From positions 4,509 to 13,170 of the forward strand of contig DOCI01000054.1 of the NCBI GenBank assembly GCA_003503535.1: 8,662 nt of DNA, given 5' to 3'. A model generated the notes under the pieces. It was not told the DNA's origin. It ran no database searches and worked only from the letters and a program-made list of their open reading frames with translations. The position numbers and the translations under genes were made by a program. Source of the stretch: Planctomycetaceae bacterium (GTDB lineage: Bacteria; Planctomycetota; Planctomycetia; Planctomycetales; Planctomycetaceae). Shown piece after piece: positions 1 through 8,643 of this stretch; position 1 is the first letter of the stretch, and each line of letters starts with the position of its first letter.

Positions 1-150
1 GTCGGTATCTTGCGTGTCGATTTCGAGTGGCCCTTTGATGTCCTCCATTTCGACAGCCGGCAGACTCAACACCTTGACAAGACAAAACGTGACGAGCATC
101 AAAACAGCCGAGACCGAAACGGTCATCATAATCCATCCATATGTATTCAT
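1..150 (-). CDS. Small single-span membrane protein, probable NSS transporter small subunit (partial)
   Basis: Fifty codons are open from an ATG at 148-150 to the left edge, so the 3' end lies outside the window. A good ribosome binding site (AGGAG, around 158-162) sits about 7 bases upstream. The visible protein starts MNTYGWIMM, has one hydrophobic segment at about residues 5-32, and then becomes acidic (VEMEDIKG and onward). It begins 51 bases after the stop of the NSS transporter on the same strand, so the two are probably co-transcribed. Small one-helix proteins encoded just after NSS transporters are known, for example MetS beside MetP in Corynebacterium glutamicum. The place and shape fit such an accessory subunit, but I see no sequence motif that proves it. 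The alternative is an unrelated small membrane protein. The reading frame itself is well supported by the start signal and composition. Confidence 0.68.
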   Translation of the reverse strand, partial: MNTYGWIMMTVSVSAVLMLVTFCLVKVLSLPAVEMEDIKGPLEIDTQDTD

Positions 151-201
151 TTCAAATCTCCTGTGAATATTGGATTGAGTAATGCGGGTTCAGTACGACG
201 C

Positions 202-1776
202 TTAATCCTGAATGGCTTCGTCTTCATCCTGATACAGGAAATCGTATTTCCCTTCTTTGATCCAGCGAATTCCGGCGATGTGAACCAACACAAACAGGAA
301 AACCGCTACGAGTAGAATGAACATGATGGAAGCCACTGCCACTTCACTCTCGCTGATCGAAGCCACGTATCCAGGCACATTGGAGTAACAGAAGGCACAG
401 AAAACCACGATCAGGTAAAACGGAGTTACATATTTGAGCATGATTTGGAGAGCAAAAGGCACTCGAATATGGGAGCCTTCATGCAATTCCTTGTGGCCGC
501 GTTCAATTCCGAACACCCAGCCATACATGATGGCCTGAACCATTGCGAGTACAAAAATCGCAGCCGTGCCAACCCAGAAATCCAACGTGTCCAGAGCTTT
601 CATATCTTTAGAGAACCAGACCACAAAACCGGCACCGATAGCCGCAAGTAATCCTAAAATAGCCGCAGCGGCATGACGTTTTAGACCGAGACCTTCTTCG
701 AAGAAAGCAATCACGGGTTGAAGCATCGACAAACTGCTGGTGATCGCCGCAATAAACAACATGAAGAACCACAGGAAACCAAAGATCTGACCACCGGGCA
801 TGTGTGCGAACACATTCGGCAACGCAGAGAATCCCAGTCCAAAGGTCCCCATTTCCTGAGAGGCGGCTCCCAGAAAAATGAAGGCAGCGGGTAATGTAAT
901 CAAACCTCCCAGGCAAACTTCAAAAAATTCGTTCATGCTGGTCGCGGTCAAACCACTCAGAGCGACGTCATCGTTCCGACGCATGTAACTGGCATAATTG
1001 ACGATGACACCAAAGCCAACGGACAGACTGAAAAAGATCTGTCCCGAGGCGGCCAGCCAGGTTTGCGGATCGGTCAGTTTGGCAAAGTTGGGATTCCACA
1101 TCGCTCCCAGACCACCAACCACATTTCGATCCGGTTGATCGGGCAGAGGGGAACCCAATGTCAAAACACGAACGAGAACAATCAATGCCAAAACAACCAT
1201 CAAAGGCATCGCTACGCGGCAAAACGCTTCGATTCCTTTCGTCACTCCTCGGTAGATGAAAAAAAAGTTTAACACGAAAGTGAATATCAGAATTCCCAGA
1301 AAGTCCCGGTGACCAGGCTGAAATAAGGAACCGTCAGCTCCCATGCCGACAAACGCATTGAAATATTCCCCATAATCACCCGGATTACTTTCCGGCATCA
1401 GACTGCCATCGAGATAACTAATCGCATAACTTAGACACCAGGCTTCAATCACCACATAATACATATAGATGATCAGGGGAATTAGCAGGGCCAATGTGCC
1501 GAAATAGCGGGCTCCGCGGGGCCGGCAGATCACACTGAAAATCCCCGGAGCCGAGTGAAACCCTCGAATTCCGGCATAGCGTCCCATAGTCCATTCTGCC
1601 CAGCAGAGCGGAATTCCCAGGATCAACAAAGAAATAAAGTAGGGGATCATAAAAGCTCCCCCGCCGTTGGAAGCGGCCTGCCCGGGGAAGCGAAGAAAGT
1701 TTCCCAAGCCGACCGCTGAGCCGGCTACTGCGAGAATCACTCCGATACGTGTGCCCCATTGTTCTTTTTGAGCCAT
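202..1776 (-). CDS. Neurotransmitter:sodium symporter (NSS/SNF) family, LeuT-like amino acid transporter
   Basis: A 524-residue, roughly 12-helix inner-membrane protein that should import an amino acid or related solute with Na+. The family signature lies in helix 1: WGTRIG at 7-12, [10 protein letters not shown] at 22-31 and NGGGAF at 37-42. Helix 6 carries [15 protein letters not shown] (250-264). Helix 7 carries [10 protein letters not shown] (274-283). Helix 8 carries [10 protein letters not shown] (345-354). Aligned from memory with Aquifex LeuT, Asn26, Asn282, Thr346 and Ser347 match sodium ligands, and Glu286 matches LeuT Glu290, the residue linked to chloride independence. The position of LeuT Thr254 is Asn260 here. 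The substrate cannot be read from sequence. I chose the ATG at 1774-1776 ([10 protein letters not shown]) because family members begin just before the WGTRIG motif; a TTG nine codons upstream is possible but less likely. The ribosome binding site is weak (GGGAA). It is followed by a small membrane-protein gene and is divergent from the sufR-like gene. Confidence 0.95.
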   Translation of the reverse strand: MAQKEQWGTRIGVILAVAGSAVGLGNFLRFPGQAASNGGGAFMIPYFISLLILGIPLCWAEWTMGRYAGIRGFHSAPGIFSVICRPRGARYFGTLALLIPLIIYMYYVVIEAWCLSYAISYLDGSLMPESNPGDYGEYFNAFVGMGADGSLFQPGHRDFLGILIFTFVLNFFFIYRGVTKGIEAFCRVAMPLMVVLALIVLVRVLTLGSPLPDQPDRNVVGGLGAMWNPNFAKLTDPQTWLAASGQIFFSLSVGFGVIVNYASYMRRNDDVALSGLTATSMNEFFEVCLGGLITLPAAFIFLGAASQEMGTFGLGFSALPNVFAHMPGGQIFGFLWFFMLFIAAITSSLSMLQPVIAFFEEGLGLKRHAAAAILGLLAAIGAGFVVWFSKDMKALDTLDFWVGTAAIFVLAMVQAIMYGWVFGIERGHKELHEGSHIRVPFALQIMLKYVTPFYLIVVFCAFCYSNVPGYVASISESEVAVASIMFILLVAVFLFVLVHIAGIRWIKEGKYDFLYQDEDEAIQD

Positions 1777-1914
1777 GGTTCTATTCCCGAAATGTCTGAT
1801 CAATTGGTGAATGGTCGCGAACGTGTCGAGCCGAGCTGCTGCTGACGTACAACCATAGTAAATATCGACTTACGACAAAATGACCCGAAGCGATTCTACA
1901 AAAACTTTGATTTG

Positions 1915-1975
1915 AAACAATTGAAGTTGTTTTAATTGCGAAAATCTCTACAATTGAGTCGAAGACAATTATAAA
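1915..1975. promoter_or_regulatory. Candidate operator/promoter in the divergent intergenic region
   Basis: The 238-bp gap between the leftward transporter and the rightward regulator holds no gene and is AT-rich in its right half. An inverted repeat AAACAA-N6-TTGTTT lies at 1915-1932. The word ACAATT occurs three times on the plus strand (1917-1922, 1950-1955, 1965-1970), and AATTG, its near-complement, lies at 1934-1938. A TATAAA at 1970-1975 could be the -10 box for the regulator gene, but I see no good -35 at the proper spacing. Cyanobacterial SufR is reported to bind CAAC-N6-GTTG; here the half-sites read CAA-N6-TTG, so the spacing differs by two bases. A role in autorepression by the SufR-like protein is inference. 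On the minus strand, TTGTCG (1873-1878) and TATGGT (1852-1857) are 15 bases apart, a poor promoter candidate for the transporter. Confidence 0.35.
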
Positions 1976-2014
1976 AGCGAAATCCACCAGGAAACCGGGA
2001 CATTGTAAACGTTC

Positions 2015-2656
2015 ATGCCAGAATCGCTCAAACAAGCTGATCGCGAATTTCTCCAGAGCCTGATGGGTCTGGAGTCAGCCACGATTGCTCAATTGTGTGA
2101 TTCTCAGGGCGTGACCACCAATGCCATTCGGATTCGTCTGACTGGTTTAATGTCAGCGGGACTTGTGGAACGCACTACAATTCGTCAGGGTCGTGGGCGA
2201 CCGCAACATGAATATCGCGTGACAAATAAAGGAAAACGTGAATTCGGGGATAATTATTCCGAACTCGCAACTGTGCTTTGGCAACAGATCAGTCACATTG
2301 AAGATGAAGCCGTTCGATCTCAAATCGCGGCTGAATTGAAAAAAACGTTAATCAATCGTTACGGTCGGGACATTGACGGCATCGATCTTTCCGAAAGAAT
2401 CCAGCAATTGCAGCAGGTTCTGCAGGATTATGGATATCAATGTGAGGTCGATCAGCAGGCCAATAAAGTTTCGCTGACGGAAAAATGTTGCCCGTATCAC
2501 GATCTCGCAGTGGAGGACCGCTCCATCTGCGAACTCGAACAGACGGTATTTGAACAGATATTAGGTGTTCCACTGGAACTGACTCAACGTTGTGTCGACG
2601 GCCACAGTTGTTGCCGTTTCGAGCACGTAGAACTCACAGTGGATTCGAGCAAGTAG
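2015..2656 (+). CDS. sufR: SufR-like Fe-S cluster assembly transcriptional regulator
   Basis: A 213-residue DNA-binding regulator, probably the repressor of the suf genes that follow. A winged helix-turn-helix fills residues 8-72: SATIAQLCDS begins the recognition region, and the wing has the typical GRPQHEYRVT (61-70). The middle is predicted helical (80-140). The C-terminal part holds clustered cysteines, Cys158, Cys159, Cys172, Cys193, Cys199 and Cys200, within a CCPYHDLA...C.LE...CCRFEH layout like that of SufR proteins, where cysteines bind an Fe-S cluster. Cys159 to Cys172 has the X12 spacing known in cyanobacterial SufR. The third cysteine of the published CX12CX13CX14C pattern is absent at its expected place, Val186 or nearby. 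The gene lies 47 bases ahead of sufC on the same strand, which is the strongest support. The start ATG is preceded only by a weak, distant GGGA. Family membership is firm; binding of a cluster is inferred. Confidence 0.85.
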   Translation: MPESLKQADREFLQSLMGLESATIAQLCDSQGVTTNAIRIRLTGLMSAGLVERTTIRQGRGRPQHEYRVTNKGKREFGDNYSELATVLWQQISHIEDEAVRSQIAAELKKTLINRYGRDIDGIDLSERIQQLQQVLQDYGYQCEVDQQANKVSLTEKCCPYHDLAVEDRSICELEQTVFEQILGVPLELTQRCVDGHSCCRFEHVELTVDSSK

Positions 2657-2660
2657 AATC

Positions 2661-2677
2661 TGTCAGTATTAATGACA
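2661..2677. promoter_or_regulatory. Short inverted repeat in the sufR-sufC gap
   Basis: TGTCA (2661-2665) and TGACA (2673-2677) face each other across seven bases. They lie just after the sufR stop and about 27 bases before the sufC start. The site could be a regulator binding site or chance; five-base arms are weak evidence. Confidence 0.2.
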
Positions 2678-2703
2678 ACTAAACAGGAATTGATGGCAGG
2701 ACG

Positions 2704-3513
2704 ATGAATTCAGTACTCAAAATCGAAGATCTTTACGTCAAAGTTGGCGAAACTCCCATCCTCACTGGAGTGAATCTGGAAGTCAAACAGGGCGAAATCC
2801 ATGCTTTGATGGGACCAAACGGTTCCGGGAAAAGTACGCTCGCCTACGCATTGATGGGACATCCCAAGTACGAAATTACGCAGGGGAAAATCGAAATCGG
2901 CGGAGTCGATCTGGCCGAACTCGATGCCTGCGAACGGGCTCGCCTCGGTTTGTTCCTGGCATTTCAGTATCCCGTCACGATTCCCGGTGTAAAAGTTGCC
3001 GACTTCCTGCGACTGGCGATTTCCAATATTCGCAATCCGGAACGCAAAGAAGGTGAAAACCTGATGCCGATGCGGGAGTTTCGTACCGAACTTCGCGAAA
3101 CGATGGATCAGCTCAATATGGACAGCGAATTCGCTCGCCGTTATCTGAACGACGGCTTTTCCGGTGGGGAAAAGAAGCGGATGGAAATTCTCCAGCTGGC
3201 TATGCTCAAACCAAAATTCGCCATTCTCGACGAAACCGATAGTGGACTCGACAGTGATGCCGTTCGGGTGGTGAGTGAAGGTCTGGCCAAGTTGTCCGGT
3301 CCGGAAATGGGCGTGCTGATCATTACCCATCATGAACGCTTGCTCGAATACAATGAGCCACAATTTACACATGTCATGCTGGCCGGAAAAATCGTCGAAA
3401 CGGGCGATGCGTCCCTGGCTCGCGAGTTGCACGAAAACGGATATACCGAAGTTCGCAAACGCCATCCTGAAGAAGCAGCTCTGGAAGACGAGCAGGAAGC
3501 GGTTGCCAAGTAA
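2704..3513 (+). CDS. sufC: Fe-S cluster assembly ATPase SufC
   Basis: A 269-residue cytoplasmic ABC-type ATPase that drives the SufB-containing scaffold for building Fe-S clusters. All nucleotide-binding motifs are visible in order: Walker A GPNGSGKST (37-45), Q-loop Gln88 in AFQYP, ABC signature FSGGEKKR (152-159), Walker B AILDETDSGLD (173-183) and the switch His209 in IITHH. The ETDSGLDSDA stretch and the FSGGEKKR form are typical of SufC rather than of transport ATPases, and there is no membrane partner nearby. The ATG start has AGG at 2698-2700 just upstream. The protein is about 20 residues longer than common SufC, because of an acidic tail (EEAALEDEQEAVAK). sufR lies 47 bases upstream and sufB 93 bases downstream, all on one strand, so one transcript is likely. 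Confidence 0.97.
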   Translation: MNSVLKIEDLYVKVGETPILTGVNLEVKQGEIHALMGPNGSGKSTLAYALMGHPKYEITQGKIEIGGVDLAELDACERARLGLFLAFQYPVTIPGVKVADFLRLAISNIRNPERKEGENLMPMREFRTELRETMDQLNMDSEFARRYLNDGFSGGEKKRMEILQLAMLKPKFAILDETDSGLDSDAVRVVSEGLAKLSGPEMGVLIITHHERLLEYNEPQFTHVMLAGKIVETGDASLARELHENGYTEVRKRHPEEAALEDEQEAVAK

Positions 3514-3593
3514 TTGGGTGATGATTCAGCGAATTTGAGTTGAGAATTTGATTTCTTCCGCTCGTTGAAAAATGAGTGGTACACATAAAGACA

Positions 3594-3600
3594 AGAGGAG
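3594..3600 (+). promoter_or_regulatory. Ribosome binding site supporting the sufB GTG start
   Basis: AGAGGAG ends six bases before the GTG at 3607-3609, the best Shine-Dalgarno match in the window. It supports translation of sufB from GTG, since no ATG lies near in this frame. Confidence 0.75.
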
Positions 3601-3606
3601 TTCACA

Positions 3607-5022
<1,416 letters not shown>

Positions 5023-5037
5023 TCCGAATGCATATTG

Positions 5038-5152
5038 AGGTGAGCCGAGCCAGTTATGGCTCGGGTACGCCCGATATAGCATCGATAAAATTCGTGTATG
5101 AATCGCATAAGAATTATGACAAAACCCGAGTCATGACTGACTCGGCTCGCCT
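5038..5152. repeat. 115-bp inverted repeat of two mirrored hairpins (REP/BIME- or MITE-like)
   Basis: Two 29-base arms (5038-5066 and 5124-5152) are inverted copies that match at 25 of 29 positions, and the four differences are all transitions. A 57-base AT-rich spacer separates them. Each arm is itself a hairpin with an 8-bp stem and 4-base loop: CCGAGCCA / TGGCTCGG around GTTA (5045-5064) and CCGAGTCA / TGACTCGG around TGAC (5126-5145). Two of the four differences are a matched pair that changes a C-G stem pair to T-A, so both stems stay perfect. Both arms begin, read inward, with AGGYGAG. The layout resembles paired REP elements (BIMEs) spread by RAYT-type transposases, or a short MITE. 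It starts 16 bases after sufB and ends 28 bases before the asparagine synthetase gene. No T-run follows either hairpin, so it is not a classical terminator, although it may protect or attenuate the suf mRNA. No second copy is present in the window. Confidence 0.8.
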
Positions 5153-5166
5153 TACAATTAAACATC

Positions 5167-5170
5167 AGGG
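5167..5170 (+). promoter_or_regulatory. Ribosome binding site for the TTG-started asparagine synthetase
   Basis: AGGG lies ten bases before the TTG at 5181. An ATG at 5171 directly touches this site and is in another frame, so it is too close to be served by it. The TTG is fixed by the need for Cys as the first residue after the initiator. Confidence 0.45.
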
Positions 5171-5180
5171 ATGAAATTCA

Positions 5181-7088
5181 TTGTGTGGAATCCTCGGGCT
5201 CGTCGCAGCCGATCGGCGATCGCTTAATGTCAATGATGCCATCGTTATCGCCATGCGGGAGGCCATGCACTTCCGTGGTCCCGATGAAGCCGGACTGCTT
5301 CGAATCGGCGACTCTGCAATTCTCGCTCACAGACGGCTTTCCATTCGTGATCCGCTGCATGGTCAACAGCCGTGGACATCTGGCGATCAGCGTTACTCGC
5401 TGACTTACAATGGCGAGTTGTACAATACCGACGAATTGAATGCATTAACCGCACAGAGCTTCGAGCAGCCGTTGAGTACACGTTGCGATACGGAATTGCT
5501 GATGCGAACGCTCATCGCTCAGGGAGCGGAGGGTATTCCTCATCTTCAGGGAATGTTCGCATTCGGATTTTACGACGTTCAGGAACATCGGCTGATACTC
5601 GCCCGGGATCGCTTCGGAATCAAACCTCTCTATTACACTGTTATTAATGATGTGCTTGTTTTTGCGAGCAGCATCAGAGCGATTCAGAAACATCCTGATT
5701 TTCAATCGCGTCCCAATCGTCGTGCCCTCATTCATTATCTGATGACACTGCGGACGCACTTCGGCCAAGAGTCAATGATCGAAGGCATCAAACAGGTGCC
5801 GCCCGGTTGTGTGCTTATGTTTGATGATTCGGGAATCAGTATCAAACGCTATTGGAATTATCCGAAGATCAATGAAGATCTCACCGAAACGGAGACCGGG
5901 TCGCGACTGCAACAACAGTTTTCACTAGCCGTTGAAAAACGCATCGTCAGCGATGTCCCCGTCGGCATGATGCTTTCAGGTGGCGTCGATTCTTCACTTC
6001 TGGGGACATACGTCAAAGAAACACTGGGAGAGGACTTCACTGCGGAATGCGGAGTTGGCCAGACGGCGGAAGCCGAGGAGGAGTCGCAGTTTGCCCGGCA
6101 GGCGGCTGAATTTCTAAGTTGCAAACTTGATCTCGTTACTGTTGACGAGAAGTCGTACCGCGCAGGCTGGCAGGAATTGCTGGCTCAAACCGGTCAGCCA
6201 CTGGCAACCCCTTCCGATGTGATTATTTATCGTCTTGCGCAGTCGCTTCAGCAGAAAGTTGGTGTGGTCCTCGGAGGCGAAGGAGCCGACGAGTTATTGT
6301 GTGGTTACACGCCGATTCACGGAATTGGTCGGGATTACGATGAACTTCAACGGCTGATTCTGTCAGAAGATGAAGACCCGGAAGCTCTGGAATATTTTCT
6401 ACAGCAAATCGAATCCCTTTACGGCACCTCTCAAAAAGCAACTTTGGCAGAGATGTATTTTGCTTTGGCGACTATCTTTCCGCCTCAAGCCATTGAAGTT
6501 TTAATTCCTGACTCTACTTCGGATCTGCAGGAAATTCACAAGTATTATCAGAAGCAATTGAAAGTCAAAAAGAGTAAACCTCAAGCGGGCTTGCAGGCAA
6601 TGACCCGATTTTTGCATCAGGAAAATCTGCAATCGCTGCTATCCCGGCTCGATCAGGCAACCATGGCGGCAGCGCTGGAAGCTCGGGTTCCCTATACCGA
6701 CCATCAACTTGTCGAAGCAATCTGGTCGACGCCGCTCGAACATCGATTTAAAATCGATGACGAGAAATTTGAGTACGAACAGCTATCGATTCAGTTGGAG
6801 CGGGATGAAATTCTGGAATCCAAATCGATTCTTCGCTCACTGGCCAGACGTCGTCTGCCTGAAGAACTGGCGAATCGCCGCAAAGCAAGTTTTCCGACGC
6901 CAGTGCACGAATGGATGCAAAAGGAATGGGGAACGTGGGTTCATTTCACTTTGACACATAGCGATTTTCTCAAGCAGCAATTCGAACCGAAACAGCTTCA
7001 GGAACTTGTCGAAAATCCACAACAGGCAGGAATGCTACTTTGGCCTCTGTTGAATCTGGCACTCTGGAGGGAGCAATTTTCTGGCTAA
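5181..7088 (+). CDS. asnB: Asparagine synthetase, glutamine-hydrolysing (class II amidotransferase)
   Basis: A 635-residue cytoplasmic enzyme of the family that makes asparagine from aspartate, ATP and glutamine. The N-terminal class II glutaminase domain (2 to about 190) has the nucleophile Cys2 (MCGILGLV), Arg52 (HRRLSI), YNGELYN (76-82) and Asp103 (CDTE). The synthetase domain has the PP-loop SGGVDSS (266-272), GGEGADEL (365-372), LEARVPYTD (499-507) and the C-terminal KSILR (548-552), LPEEL and NRRKASFPTP (565-574) motifs. All expected catalytic landmarks are present, so it should be active. The start is TTG, forced because Cys2 must become the amino terminus. Relatives of this length also occur in cell-surface polysaccharide and exosortase-linked loci, but no such genes are near, so housekeeping asparagine synthesis or amidation of another acid both remain possible. 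It stands alone between the hairpin repeat and a 158-base gap; the tie to the suf genes looks positional only. Confidence 0.92.
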   Translation: MCGILGLVAADRRSLNVNDAIVIAMREAMHFRGPDEAGLLRIGDSAILAHRRLSIRDPLHGQQPWTSGDQRYSLTYNGELYNTDELNALTAQSFEQPLSTRCDTELLMRTLIAQGAEGIPHLQGMFAFGFYDVQEHRLILARDRFGIKPLYYTVINDVLVFASSIRAIQKHPDFQSRPNRRALIHYLMTLRTHFGQESMIEGIKQVPPGCVLMFDDSGISIKRYWNYPKINEDLTETETGSRLQQQFSLAVEKRIVSDVPVGMMLSGGVDSSLLGTYVKETLGEDFTAECGVGQTAEAEEESQFARQAAEFLSCKLDLVTVDEKSYRAGWQELLAQTGQPLATPSDVIIYRLAQSLQQKVGVVLGGEGADELLCGYTPIHGIGRDYDELQRLILSEDEDPEALEYFLQQIESLYGTSQKATLAEMYFALATIFPPQAIEVLIPDSTSDLQEIHKYYQKQLKVKKSKPQAGLQAMTRFLHQENLQSLLSRLDQATMAAALEARVPYTDHQLVEAIWSTPLEHRFKIDDEKFEYEQLSIQLERDEILESKSILRSLARRRLPEELANRRKASFPTPVHEWMQKEWGTWVHFTLTHSDFLKQQFEPKQLQELVENPQQAGMLLWPLLNLALWREQFSG

Positions 7089-7121
7089 TCTGCCTGTCTG
7101 AGCCTATTTCTCTCGTTTCCT

Positions 7122-7151
7122 TTGCCGCCTGAATTTGATAGGATGCATAAA
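7122..7151 (+). promoter_or_regulatory. Possible sigma-70-type promoter before the oxidoreductase gene
   Basis: TTGCCG (7122-7127) and CATAAA (7146-7151) are 18 bases apart in the 158-base gap after the asparagine synthetase stop. Each matches four of six consensus bases. No terminator is visible before it, so read-through from upstream is also possible. Confidence 0.3.
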
Positions 7152-7246
7152 AGAGTGCTGATTGTCCGTTTTGTGCAGACACAGTGCGAAAATGCCGCTC
7201 ACCAATTTTCTACCTCTATTTGCCCTGATGACGGGAGACACCATTT

Positions 7247-8572
7247 ATGACATCCGAACAAACTCCGTCCCGACGCGACTTCATGAAATCCTCTGCAGCG
7301 ATGGCTGCCGGGACAGCTGTGCTCTCCGGTGCACTGGCCCCGAGCCGAGTGTTTGCTGCTGGCGATGATACCATCAAAATCGGCCTGATTGGCTGTGGTG
7401 GACGCGGCAGCGGTGCCGCCAGCCAGGCTCTGAAAACAGCGGGAAAAGTTGAACTGTATGCAATGGGCGACATGTTTAGCGATCAGCTGGAAGGCAGCTT
7501 AAAGCGAATCACTGCTGACGTTAAAGGCAACGACACTGCTATTGTCAATGTCGCAGAGGAACGTCGCTTCACTGGTTTCGACGCTTACAAACAGGTCCTC
7601 GAATCGGGTGTCGATCTTGTCATTCTGGCAACGCCTCCCGGTTTCCGTCCGATTCATTTTGAAGCTGCCATCAATGCCGGCAAGAATGTATTCATGGAAA
7701 AACCAGTCGCAACCGATGTTGCTGGTGTGAATAAAGTTCTGAGTGTTGCCCGCAAGGCGAAAGAAGATAATCTGAAGGTCGGCGTTGGTCTGCAACGTCA
7801 CCATCAATTGACTTATCGCGATATCATCAAACGAATTCAGGATGGTGAAATCGGCGATGTGATCGCACAGCGAGTCTACTGGAACGGCGGTGGTGTCTGG
7901 GATCCTCGCAAAACTCGCGAGCAGGTTTCTACAGAAATGGAATACCAACTCCGTAACTGGTACTACTACAACTGGTTGTGTGGTGATCACATCACCGAAC
8001 AACACATTCACAACCTCGATGTCGGTAACTGGATCAAGGGGGCTTACCCGGTTCGAGCCGAAGGCATGGGGGGACGTGAAGTTCGTACCGACAAAAAGTA
8101 TGGTGAAATCTACGATCACCATGCCGTCGAGTTCACCTACGAAGATGGCACGAAGATGTTCAGCCAGTGCCGTCACATTCCTAACTGCTGGAACTCTGTT
8201 TCCGAATGGGCTCACGGCACCAAAGGTCATGCCAATGTTTCCGGCAGCTCTTATGAGTTGAGCGATGGCAACAAGTACCGTTATCGCGGCGATAAGAACG
8301 ATCCTTATCAGACCGAGCACGATGATCTGTTCAATGCGATTCGCAACAACATCAGCTACAACGAAGCCGAATACGGTGCCATGAGCACGGCGACTTCTCT
8401 GCTGGGGCGAGCCGCAACTTACTCTGGCAAATCGGTTGTTATGACAGACTTGCTGGCATCGAACCAAAGCATCATGCCGAAAGAATTTGCCATGAATGCC
8501 GATCCTCCGACACTGCCAAACAAAGACGGCGTCTACGCTGTCCCGGTTCCAGGTGTTTACAAACCTTATTAA
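7247..8572 (+). CDS. Tat-exported Gfo/Idh/MocA family oxidoreductase
   Basis: A 441-residue NAD(P)-dependent dehydrogenase of the Gfo/Idh/MocA family, which mostly acts on sugars, inositols or their derivatives. Residues 1-38 are a twin-arginine signal: SRRDFMK (8-14), a hydrophobic alanine-rich stretch, and a likely cleavage after RVFA (Ala37). The protein should therefore fold in the cytoplasm with its cofactor and then be exported to the periplasm. The Rossmann fold follows, with KIGLIGCGGRGSG (44-56, GxGxxG), the strand VDLVILATPP (122-131) and the family motif EKP (151-153). The second domain carries GDHITEQHIHNLDV (246-259), whose His248, His253 and His255 are candidates for the active site. 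The start ATG is preceded by GGGAG (7233-7237). The substrate is unknown. Planctomycetes carry many such exported paralogues, so orthology cannot be decided here. The gene is followed by a strong terminator and probably forms a single-gene unit. Confidence 0.93.
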   Translation: MTSEQTPSRRDFMKSSAAMAAGTAVLSGALAPSRVFAAGDDTIKIGLIGCGGRGSGAASQALKTAGKVELYAMGDMFSDQLEGSLKRITADVKGNDTAIVNVAEERRFTGFDAYKQVLESGVDLVILATPPGFRPIHFEAAINAGKNVFMEKPVATDVAGVNKVLSVARKAKEDNLKVGVGLQRHHQLTYRDIIKRIQDGEIGDVIAQRVYWNGGGVWDPRKTREQVSTEMEYQLRNWYYYNWLCGDHITEQHIHNLDVGNWIKGAYPVRAEGMGGREVRTDKKYGEIYDHHAVEFTYEDGTKMFSQCRHIPNCWNSVSEWAHGTKGHANVSGSSYELSDGNKYRYRGDKNDPYQTEHDDLFNAIRNNISYNEAEYGAMSTATSLLGRAATYSGKSVVMTDLLASNQSIMPKEFAMNADPPTLPNKDGVYAVPVPGVYKPY

Positions 8573-8594
8573 TTTTAAGGTTTGATACGTTATT

Positions 8595-8643
8595 ACGCAC
8601 AACAGGCCCGGCGATCATTGATCGTCGGGCCTGTTTGCGTTTT
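8595..8643 (+). terminator. Strong intrinsic terminator after the oxidoreductase gene
   Basis: A 16-bp stem (8601-8616 with 8620-8635) closes on a three-base ATT loop; one pair is a G-U wobble and all others match. Beyond an unpaired C at 8600, ACGCA (8595-8599) pairs with TGCGT (8636-8640), lengthening the stem to 21 pairs. A T-run (8640-8643) follows. It begins 22 bases after the stop at 8572. On the other strand no T-run follows, so it should work rightward only. The last 19 bases of the window show no feature. Confidence 0.9.

Noticed and set aside
1777..1803. Transporter start at the TTG nine codons upstream
   Set aside because: The ATG at 1776 gives the usual short lead before WGTRIG, and the extra nine residues are polar and unlike the family.
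2693..2707. Four-codon ATG mini-frame whose stop overlaps the sufC start
   Set aside because: It is too short and has no ribosome binding site of its own; the ATGA overlap is easily explained by chance.
2710..3465. Minus-strand open frame (251 codons) opposite sufC
   Set aside because: sufC has every ABC ATPase motif in the plus frame; the antisense product has no recognisable motif and no start signal of note.
5045..5145. The two hairpins after sufB as an intrinsic terminator
   Set aside because: Neither stem is followed by a T-run on either strand, and the two stems form a mirrored pair, which fits a repeat element better.
7343..7355. GAGCCGAG-like word inside the oxidoreductase gene, similar to the hairpin repeat
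   Set aside because: It is part of the coding sequence for APSRVFA, has no opposing arm and shows no hairpin; the match is short and probably chance.
7499..8602. Long open frame (367 codons) on the minus strand opposite the oxidoreductase
   Set aside because: It lies almost wholly antisense to a certain gene with a Tat signal, Rossmann motif and EKP, and its translation shows no recognisable domain; it is a codon-usage shadow.
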